A DNA stretch of 10,930 nt from contig JAZDKP010000007.1 of assembly GCA_043802925.1 (NCBI GenBank), forward strand, positions 1 to 10,930, read 5' to 3'. The notes below the pieces were generated by a model, which was given only the letters and a program-made list of their open reading frames with translations, did not search any database and was not told the DNA's origin. This DNA is from JAZDKP01 sp043802925 (GTDB taxonomy: Bacteria; Fibrobacterota; OXYB2-FULL-49-7; JAEUSG01). A program made the translations under genes and the position numbers. Below, piece by piece: positions 6,408 to 10,930 of the stretch (within the stretch, counting starts at the first letter, position 1; the number at the start of each line of letters is the position of its first letter).

Positions 6408-6826
6408 AAACCCACCCCCTGTCCCCCTCCCTCCCGCGGCGGCAGGGAGGGGGCTTCCTCTAAAGCATATTTGAGTTTTTCCATCACAAGTTCTTTGTTT
6501 GACAATTCATGATTGCTCAGCCGAAGGGTTTGATAGCCAAGAGTATTAAGAATGCCATCACGTAAACCGTCATAATCTTTTTTCAGATCGTGAACACTTC
6601 CGTCAAGTTCAACAACCAGCTTTCTTTCCGCGCAATAAAAATCAGCTATAAAAAACCGCGTTATCCCATTCTCTTGAAACGGTATGGGGTGTTGACGCAG
6701 GAATTTCAACCCCATAAAACGTTTTTTCCGGACACTTTCCCAAAACAGAAATTCCGACCCGGTTTGCCGCCTGCGAAGTTGCCTTGCAGCCAGAACCGAC
6801 ATGAGTCGTGGGGATACCTTGCTCAT
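6404..6826 (-). CDS. DUF559 endonuclease-domain protein (Vsr-like PD-(D/E)XK fold)
   Basis: Protein of 140 residues. The family signature is complete: ARQLRRRQTGSEFLFW (E25), GLKFLRQHPIPF, FFIADFYC (D62), KLVVELDGSVHD (E73, D75, H79), the D-x-x-R helix (YDGLRD) and LGYQTLRLSNHEL. These are the conserved acidic and histidine positions of this nuclease superfamily, related to Vsr mismatch endonuclease and to some homing nucleases. Substrate and biological role are not established for the family. The ATG at 6826 follows a weak GGATGG; a second ATG at 6802 is possible. The last 16 or so residues (APSLPPREGGGQGVGL) are encoded by inverted repeat A and are not part of the domain. The stop overlaps the secretin start by four bases (ATGA). 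The gene sits between two pilus genes and is probably a cassette cargo. Confidence 0.85.
   Translation of the reverse strand: MSKVSPRLMSVLAARQLRRRQTGSEFLFWESVRKKRFMGLKFLRQHPIPFQENGITRFFIADFYCAERKLVVELDGSVHDLKKDYDGLRDGILNTLGYQTLRLSNHELSNKELVMEKLKYALEEAPSLPPREGGGQGVGL
6405..6451 (-). repeat. Cassette inverted repeat A (next to the secretin start)
   Basis: Read on the minus strand it runs CCCTCCCTGCCGCCGCGGGA, then a G-rich tract, then GGGTGGGTTTATG. It matches repeat B with one substitution in the loop and small differences in G-run length. It contains a 7-bp hairpin, CCCTCCC/GGGAGGG (6429-6435 with 6445-6451, 9-nt loop). It encodes the C-terminal tail of the nuclease and carries the secretin start codon. 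Confidence 0.8.
6411..6435 (-). promoter_or_regulatory. G-quadruplex motif over the secretin ribosome-binding region
   Basis: On the minus (coding) strand there are five G-runs of at least three, separated by 1-3 bases: GGG-A-GGG-A-GGGGG-ACA-GGGGG-T-GGG, then TTT and the secretin ATG. This satisfies the G3+N1-7 quadruplex rule. It covers the place where the SD must be, so a folded RNA quadruplex, or the competing hairpin just upstream, could limit secretin translation. The motif is seen; the regulatory effect is inferred. Confidence 0.4.
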
Positions 6827-6872
6827 ATAGTTCCATCCATAGCTTTCAATACTGCCTTTTTGCCGGCAGATA

Positions 6873-6918
6873 CCCCTCCCTGCCGTCGCGGGAGGGAGGG
6901 GAAAGGGGTGGGTTTATG
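6873..6918 (+). repeat. Cassette inverted repeat B (next to the ATPase stop)
   Basis: Read on the plus strand: CCCCTCCCTGCCGTCGCGGG, then G-runs, then GGGGTGGGTTTATG. It is the inverted partner of repeat A. The same hairpin is present (CCCTCCC 6874-6880 with GGGAGGG 6890-6896). Its outer TTA (6914-6916) is the reverse complement of the TAA stop of the GspE-like ATPase. The plus strand at 6890-6912 is a G-quadruplex motif. Confidence 0.8.
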
Positions 6919-8407
6919 CTGACACCACCCGCAGTAATTCCTCAAGTGAAGTCGTGCCCTGCTTCAACTTCTCCAGGCCCGAAAGCACCAGCGGCCGCAT
7001 GCCGGCTTCAACGGCAGCGGTTTTTATTTCGAGGTCGCCCTTGTTTTCAATAATCATCTGCCGCACTTCGGGGCCAAGATTAAGGAACTCAAAAATGCCG
7101 ACGCGGCCATCGTATCCGGTGCCGCTGCAGCGTGGACATCCTTTTGCAATGTAGCTGGGTGGCACCGCGACCTCTCCGTACAGATGCTTGAACTTGAACG
7201 CGATATCATCCGTAGCGACGTAAGCGACCTTGCAGTGGCTGCAAAGCCTCCGCACCAGGCGCTGGGCCATGACCGTGATAATAGACGATGCGATTAGAAA
7301 GGGCTCAATACCGAGGTCGCGCAAACGGATGATGGCCGACGCCGCGTCATTGGTATGGAGCGTGGAGAAGACCAGGTGCCCGGTCTGGGCGGCGCGCACA
7401 GCAATTTCAGCAGTTTCCTTGTCGCGGATTTCACCGATGAGGATAACGTCTGGGTCTTGCCGGAGGATGGAACGAAGGGTGCTGGCAAATGTGAGCCCTG
7501 CCTTTTCATTGACCTGGACCTGGTTTATACCCGATAGCTTTATTTCAATCGGGTTTTCGATGGTCGTAATATTTATGTCTTTGTCCTTGATACGGTTCAA
7601 AAACGCGAACAGCGACGACGACTTGCCGCTGCCTGTGGGCCCAGTGACAAATATTATGCCCTGCGGCTTGTGGATGATATCATTAATGGCAGCGATTTCA
7701 GCAGGCTCAAACCCCAAGGTTTCCAGCGAAAACAGGTCCGCTGTATGCCGCAGGATACGGATGACGGTCTTCTCGCCGAAGTGGGTTGGTAATGTCGAAA
7801 CGCGGAGGTCAATGTCAACGCCCTCCATCCTGCGCTTGATGCGGCCGTCCTGGGGCAGCCGCTTTTCCGCGATGTCGAGGTCGGATAGGATTTTAATGCG
7901 CGAGGTTATAGGCGCGTTCATCCAGCCCGGCAGTTCCGCGGTCTTTCGGAGGAGCCCGTCAATACGGTTCCGGACCACGACCTTCTCTTCATTGGGCTCG
8001 ATGTGAATGTCACTGGCTTCGTTTTTTATGGCTTCGTCGATGATGATATCCACCATCTTCACCACGGGTTCCGCCTGACCGCTTTTCTTGAGTTCATCAG
8101 TGGTGGCAAGCGTGGTTTCGTTGATTTTGCTCTTCCGGAGCTCTTCCGTGAGCGTGGCAAAAATATTATCAGAGTCGTTGCCTTGTGGGGACTGCTCGGC
8201 GAGCATGGTTTCAATTCGCCTGGCGTCTTCTTTTATTGGGGTAATGGCGCAGTCCGTGGCAAACGCCAGCCGTTCAATGGCGGCCAAATCATCCGGGTCC
8301 GCCATCACGACGTCAATGCCGCTCTCCGTCATCGCTGTTGGAAAAGTTTTTGTTTTTTCCAATAGCCGCCGGGAGAAGCGTGGCAATAAACTGTTGTCTT
8401 TGTCCAT
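6914..8407 (-). CDS. Type IV pilus / type II secretion assembly ATPase (PilB/GspE family)
   Basis: Hexameric cytoplasmic ATPase that powers filament assembly through the platform protein. In 497 residues it shows the end of a T2SSE N-domain (about 25-65, IDVVMADPDDLAAIERLAF) and the arginine-rich NTE region (DIHIEPNEEKVVVRNRIDG). It has Walker A GPTGSGKS (256-263), an Asp-box-like TIENPIE (282-288), Walker B VILIGEIRD (321-329) and a His box (TGHLVFSTLHTND, 342-354). A four-cysteine zinc motif follows: C389-x2-C392 and C424-x2-C427. TIENPIE has Asn where TIEDPVE is common. The protein starts inside the N-terminal domain and lacks the usual MshEN-type first 70-100 residues; the ATG at 8407 has no SD, and an in-frame stop lies 45 nt upstream. 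Four cysteines and the assembly-type boxes favour PilB/GspE over the retraction ATPase PilT. Its stop falls in cassette repeat B. Confidence 0.93.
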   Translation of the reverse strand: MDKDNSLLPRFSRRLLEKTKTFPTAMTESGIDVVMADPDDLAAIERLAFATDCAITPIKEDARRIETMLAEQSPQGNDSDNIFATLTEELRKSKINETTLATTDELKKSGQAEPVVKMVDIIIDEAIKNEASDIHIEPNEEKVVVRNRIDGLLRKTAELPGWMNAPITSRIKILSDLDIAEKRLPQDGRIKRRMEGVDIDLRVSTLPTHFGEKTVIRILRHTADLFSLETLGFEPAEIAAINDIIHKPQGIIFVTGPTGSGKSSSLFAFLNRIKDKDINITTIENPIEIKLSGINQVQVNEKAGLTFASTLRSILRQDPDVILIGEIRDKETAEIAVRAAQTGHLVFSTLHTNDAASAIIRLRDLGIEPFLIASSIITVMAQRLVRRLCSHCKVAYVATDDIAFKFKHLYGEVAVPPSYIAKGCPRCSGTGYDGRVGIFEFLNLGPEVRQMIIENKGDLEIKTAAVEAGMRPLVLSGLEKLKQGTTSLEELLRVVSA

Positions 8408-8583
8408 GTGGGTAGCGGGTAAAATACATAATTCTTGCCCGGCATGTAAGATTTAGTTGACTAATCGAAGCCCCCATCTCACCCCCACCCCTTCTCCTAT
8501 AAGCGTACTGTCGGGAAAAAATTGAGAGATCCACAGGCGAACATTGACCGCCCTTCACGAGTAGATTATATTTGCAATTACGT
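8408..8583. other. Divergent intergenic region with C-rich patch
   Basis: 176 bp between the ATPase start and the toxin-antitoxin genes. The patch at 8471-8497 is C-rich (GCCCCCATCTCACCCCCACC, then CCTTCTCCTATAAG). It resembles in style the G/C-run repeats around the DUF559 gene, although it is not a clear copy. It may be a remnant of a similar element. The promoter of the toxin-antitoxin pair occupies the right end. No convincing promoter for the ATPase operon was found. Confidence 0.35.
8544..8572 (+). promoter_or_regulatory. Sigma70-type promoter for the MNT-HEPN pair
   Basis: TTGACC (8544-8549) and TATATT (8567-8572) are each 5/6 to consensus, with an ideal 17-bp spacer. Transcription would begin about 8578-8580, only 4-6 nt before the ATG at 8584. 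That gives a nearly leaderless mRNA and agrees with the absence of any SD. Confidence 0.6.
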
Positions 8584-8886
8584 ATGAAGAAAAAACCATC
8601 CATTGCCAGAAAACTGCATGAGTTGCTTCCTATTCTAAAGGCCGAATTTGGAGTAAAAAAACTCGCTTTTTTCGGTTCTTTCGCTTCAGGAAAAGCCTCC
8701 CCTCACAGCGACCTTGATTTGGTCGTATACCTTGACAAACCTATCGGGTTCAAATTTCTTGACTTGAAAAAACGCTTGGAAAAAGAGACCGGTCGGGACG
8801 TGGATTTGTTGACCCGCGATGGCTTGATTGGAATTCGTTCATCTACCGCCGCTGCTTCCATTAAGCGGAACTTGTCTTATGTCTGA
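8584..8886 (+). CDS. MNT-domain nucleotidyltransferase, antitoxin (MntA-like)
   Basis: Protein of 100 residues from the ATG at 8584; a TTG at 8572 would lie in the promoter. It is a minimal nucleotidyltransferase of the MNT type. The signature FFGSFASGKASPHSDLDLVV gives the GSx10DxD motif, with a third acidic residue in GRDVDLLT. All catalytic positions are present, so the enzyme should be active. In characterised MntA-HepT pairs this protein neutralises the HEPN toxin by transferring AMP to a tyrosine near its active site; that role is inferred from family and neighbour. It overlaps the HEPN gene by eight bases, so the two are translationally coupled, antitoxin first. It sits between the divergent pilus operons and has no obvious function in them. 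Confidence 0.9.
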   Translation: MKKKPSIARKLHELLPILKAEFGVKKLAFFGSFASGKASPHSDLDLVVYLDKPIGFKFLDLKKRLEKETGRDVDLLTRDGLIGIRSSTAAASIKRNLSYV

Positions 8887-9223
8887 ACGAGGCGTCCGCG
8901 AACTTTTAGAAGACATCATCGAGGCTATTTCCCGAATTCAGGAATACCTTGAATCGATGAACTATCGTAAGTTCGCAAAAGAGACGAAGACACAGGACGC
9001 CGTTGTCCGCAACTTAGAAATTATTGGCGAAGCGGTAAAAAAAATACCTTCGGATTTTAAAGCGGCCCACAATGAGATTCCTTGGAAAAAGATGGCCGGC
9101 CTTCGAGACGTTTTAATCCATGATTATTTTGGAGTCAATCTGGAAGTCGTTTGGGCGGTGGCAACGGAAAACCTTCCGCCGCTGCTTGACCCCCTCCGTC
9201 ATGCGCTCAAACGTTTAAGATAA
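8879..9223 (+). CDS. HEPN-domain ribonuclease toxin (HepT-like, DUF86)
   Basis: All-helical protein of 114 residues from the ATG at 8879, overlapping the antitoxin stop by eight bases; longer in-frame starts lie inside the MNT gene. The HEPN catalytic motif is intact: LRDVLIHDYF reads as R-x4-H followed by D-Y. This is the R-x4-HxY arrangement of HepT, in which the tyrosine is the residue modified by the partner nucleotidyltransferase. Upstream residues RNLEIIGEAVKKIP are the typical DUF86 helix. By family it should be a ribonuclease that stops growth, often linked to phage defence or stabilisation of the locus. The stop is 13 nt before the PilC start, so read-through transcription into the pilus genes is likely. 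Confidence 0.9.
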   Translation: MSERGVRELLEDIIEAISRIQEYLESMNYRKFAKETKTQDAVVRNLEIIGEAVKKIPSDFKAAHNEIPWKKMAGLRDVLIHDYFGVNLEVVWAVATENLPPLLDPLRHALKRLR

Positions 9224-9236
9224 TTGCCGCGTCCTA

Positions 9237-10289
9237 ATGGAACTCAAACTGCCTTCGCGCATACCCTCCAAACACCTCATGCTGTTTACGCGGCAGCTCT
9301 CGGCCATGCTTTCAGCCGGGCTCCCCCTATCCAAATCCCTGGCAACCCTCGCCATTCAGACTGAAAACAAGGCCCTGCGTGAGGCGTTAAAAAAGGTCAC
9401 TGATGACGTAAAGTCAGGCAAGCCCTTTGCCGAAGCCCTTCAAAAGGACGGCCGTTTCCCCCATCTCTATTGCAGCATGGTCGGCATCGGTGAGAAGGGC
9501 GCATCCCTGGACGGTATTTTGCAGAAACTCGCCAAATACCTGGAAAAACAGGAAAAGATTAAAAGCAAAATACTATCCGCCATGACGTACCCTGCCGTAG
9601 TTCTATTGCTTGCCGTCTGCGTTGTCGTGGCCCTCCTCACCTTTGTCATTCCCACATTCACAAAGATGTTCACGGATACGGGTAACGAACTCCCGGCAGC
9701 AACCCAGGCTGTGATTTCCCTGAGCGATTTCATCCGTTCCTACTTCGTCCTTATGATACTGGGAGGCATTGCCCTGGTTTTATTGTGCCTGCAGCTGATA
9801 AAAAGACCCGACATCCGGCTTTCAATCGATTCCGCGCTATTGAAAATCCCGGTTTTGGGTTCGCTGCTGCGTAAAACCGCCATCTCCCGTTTCTCCGGCA
9901 CGCTTGGGACCCTGCTTCAGACCGGGGTGCCGCTTGTAGATGCCATGAAAATAACAGCGACAACAGCCGGGAACAGGGTCGTCGAAGCCGCTGTTTTAAA
10001 ATCCCTATCCAATATAACACGCGGCCGTGAAATCGCCAAGCCACTGGAGGAAACAGGCATTTTCCCACCCATGGTCATTCAAATGGTTGCTGTGGGTGAA
10101 GAAACGGGAAAGCTGTCGGATATGCTTTTAAAAGTGTCTGAATTCTATGACGCGGAGGTCGATGCCGCAGTGGAACGACTGACATCTATTTTGGAACCGG
10201 TCATGATACTGCTATTGGGTCTTGTCGTGGCCGGTCTATTAATTGCCATGTATTTGCCTATGTTCGATATGATTGGAAATGTTCAGTAG
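9237..10289 (+). CDS. Inner-membrane platform protein of type IV pilus / type II secretion (PilC/GspF family)
   Basis: Polytopic inner-membrane protein of 350 residues that couples the ATPase to pilin insertion and extraction. Two T2SSF domains are visible, at about 14-135 (FTRQLSAMLSAGLPLSKSL, VGIGEKGASLDGIL) and 215-340 (RFSGTLGTLLQTGVPLVDAM, VAVGEETGKLSDML). The duplicated G-E-x-G-x-L pattern is diagnostic. Membrane segments lie at about 118-140, 168-188 and 320-342. The usual 50-60 residue N-terminal region before the first T2SSF domain is missing, as in some short homologues. The ATG at 9237 lacks a clear SD and follows the HEPN toxin gene by only 13 nt, so translation may depend on coupling. 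The pilin gene follows after 18 nt with its own strong SD, making an operon. Confidence 0.93.
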   Translation: MELKLPSRIPSKHLMLFTRQLSAMLSAGLPLSKSLATLAIQTENKALREALKKVTDDVKSGKPFAEALQKDGRFPHLYCSMVGIGEKGASLDGILQKLAKYLEKQEKIKSKILSAMTYPAVVLLLAVCVVVALLTFVIPTFTKMFTDTGNELPAATQAVISLSDFIRSYFVLMILGGIALVLLCLQLIKRPDIRLSIDSALLKIPVLGSLLRKTAISRFSGTLGTLLQTGVPLVDAMKITATTAGNRVVEAAVLKSLSNITRGREIAKPLEETGIFPPMVIQMVAVGEETGKLSDMLLKVSEFYDAEVDAAVERLTSILEPVMILLLGLVVAGLLIAMYLPMFDMIGNVQ

Positions 10290-10307
10290 CCAAGGAGATA
10301 TCTGCCT

Positions 10308-10733
10308 ATGAAGAATTTGAAAAAGCTGCTTCGGGACAATCGCGGGTTCACGCTTACAGAGCTCATGATTGTTATTGTCATTATCGGCATCCTCGCTTCC
10401 ATAGGCATCCCCCGCTTTATGGCGGTCACCACCCGCGCCAAAGCCGTGGAATTCAAGCCCCTGCTGCAGCAGATATATTCCCTGGAAGAGAATTATTACT
10501 CTGAAAACGACACCTATACCCCTGACCTCGGCCTGCTCGGTTTTGACGACCCCAAGGCCAAGTATTTTACGTTTACTGTTACAGCAGATTCCAATTCATT
10601 CACAGCCACAGCGACCTGCAGCGGCGACCTCAAAGGCGAAAAAGGGGAGTCTTTACGCGGTCAAATGGTGTCTGTTGACCAGAACGAGGAGCATAGAGGT
10701 GACATGGCGCTACGGAGAATAGCGCGGTGGTAA
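10308..10733 (+). CDS. Type IV pilin / type II pseudopilin
   Basis: Protein of 141 residues with a strong SD (AAGGAGAT at 10292-10299) eight bases before the ATG. A 13-residue positive leader ends in Gly, and the class III site is NRG|FTLTELMIVIVIIGIL. Cleavage by prepilin peptidase would give an N-methylatable Phe1 and the conserved Glu5 needed for assembly. The hydrophobic helix is followed by an extended amphipathic helix (RAKAVEFKPLLQQIYSLEENYYSE) and a small beta domain. Only one Cys is present (in ATATCSGDL), so there is no disulphide-bonded D-loop. The polar tail is short and charged. Position after the platform gene suggests the major pilin or a pseudopilin of this machine. The stop overlaps the start of the next gene by seven bases. 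Pilus and secretion pilins cannot be told apart here. Confidence 0.93.
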   Translation: MKNLKKLLRDNRGFTLTELMIVIVIIGILASIGIPRFMAVTTRAKAVEFKPLLQQIYSLEENYYSENDTYTPDLGLLGFDDPKAKYFTFTVTADSNSFTATATCSGDLKGEKGESLRGQMVSVDQNEEHRGDMALRRIARW

Positions 10734-10930
10734 GAATCCTCTCCGTCTCCCTTACCGAAGACGGCCCCTATATAATCGTTGAAAAGCGTGACAACGCCTT
10801 TTCCATCGTGAAGAAAGGGGCTCTCGCGCAGGAAAAAGAGCTGCCGTTCAAAGGCATTAACTATACGGTCTGCGAATTCAAGGGGGCCCGGTTTCTTTAT
10901 GACGACCGCTTTTCAGGAATGGATGCGGCT
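10727..10930 (+). CDS. Unidentified pilus-operon gene, 3' end beyond the window
   Basis: An open frame from GTG at 10727 runs to the window edge (68 codons visible), with GGAGA at 10714-10718 eight bases upstream and a stop (10700-10702) just before in the same frame. It begins VVRILSVSLTEDGPYIIVEK and continues with alternating charged and hydrophobic residues typical of a cytoplasmic mixed alpha/beta fold; no signal peptide or membrane segment is seen. It overlaps the pilin stop by seven bases, so it is translationally coupled to it. By position it could be a PilM- or GspL-like assembly component, which in many loci follow the pilin or platform genes, but no diagnostic motif lies in the visible part. 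Coding status is likely; function is not recognised. Confidence 0.6.
   Translation, partial: MVRILSVSLTEDGPYIIVEKRDNAFSIVKKGALAQEKELPFKGINYTVCEFKGARFLYDDRFSGMDAA

Larger units (their letters stand above)
6405..6918 (-). mobile_element. DUF559 nuclease cassette bounded by inverted G-rich repeats
   Basis: A unit of about 514 bp holding one DUF559 gene, bracketed by near-identical 46-47 bp inverted repeats whose outer ends both read GGGGTGGGTTTATG outward. It lies exactly between the ATPase stop and the secretin start, two genes normally adjacent in a pilus operon. The boundary coincides with the two codons: TAA of the ATPase on one side, ATG of the secretin on the other. I infer a small mobile or spread-by-repair cassette. 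No transposase is inside it, and target duplication cannot be told from repeat sequence. Confidence 0.5.

Noticed and set aside
6590..6922. Plus-strand open frame antisense to the DUF559 gene, including repeat B
   Set aside because: Antisense of a gene with full family motifs; the apparent Pro/Gly tail comes only from the repeat being nearly palindromic.
7230..8006. Plus-strand open frame of 258 codons antisense to the ATPase
   Set aside because: The opposite strand carries Walker and zinc motifs in frame; this is a shadow.
8313..8603. Minus-strand open frame crossing the ATPase start and the intergenic region
   Set aside because: It overlaps the ATPase in another frame and covers the toxin-antitoxin promoter; no family resemblance.
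8828..8878. Longer N-terminus for the HEPN toxin
   Set aside because: It would lie wholly inside the MNT gene, and the family start fits the ATG at 8879, which overlaps the MNT stop.
1..10930. CRISPR arrays, tRNA or rRNA genes
   Set aside because: No regularly spaced direct repeats and no recognisable RNA gene on either strand.

Overview
The window looks like a chromosomal segment of an uncultured Gram-negative-type bacterium. A secretin implies an outer membrane. The core is a type IV pilus / type II secretion-like assembly locus interrupted by three accessory insertions. The phylum cannot be fixed from this sequence. The mix of a multi-ORF transposon, GTG/TTG starts and several genes without Shine-Dalgarno sites would fit PVC-type or similar environmental lineages, but that is a guess.

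Region 1 (1-3124) is a GC-richer transposon-like unit with four tandem plus-strand genes: a HTH + DDE integrase-core transposase, a small IS3-OrfA-like HTH protein, a small HTH/coiled-coil protein, and a second, different DDE integrase-core transposase. Matching imperfect terminal inverted repeats lie at about 6-43 and 3073-3110. The right end probably lies at 3124; the left tip is probably just outside the window. A run of nine A, flanked by an upstream SD-like motif and a downstream hairpin, precedes the ATGA overlap of the last two genes. It could fuse them by -1 frameshifting.

Region 2 (3088-4555, minus) holds the 5' part of a membrane glycosyltransferase gene cut by the transposon, and a response regulator whose start overlaps the end of the secretin gene.

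Region 3 (4536-8407, minus) is the pilus/secretion operon: GspE/PilB ATPase, then a DUF559 nuclease cassette, then the secretin. The nuclease gene sits between 46-47 bp inverted G-rich repeats. The repeat ends coincide with the ATPase stop codon on one side and the secretin start codon on the other. The nuclease stop overlaps the secretin start (ATGA), and the repeat next to the secretin start is a canonical G-quadruplex motif covering its ribosome-binding region.

Region 4 (8408-9223) contains a C-rich patch resembling the cassette repeats and a MNT-HEPN (MntA/HepT-like) toxin-antitoxin pair. A good sigma70-type promoter lies so close to the first ATG that the transcript should be nearly leaderless.

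Region 5 (9237-10930, plus) resumes the pilus locus divergently: PilC/GspF inner-membrane platform protein, a type IV pilin/pseudopilin with a classic prepilin leader, and the start of an unidentified gene that runs off the window. Together ATPase, platform, secretin and pilin form most of a type IV filament machine. The response regulator may control it, and the toxin-antitoxin pair and nuclease cassette are insertions into it.
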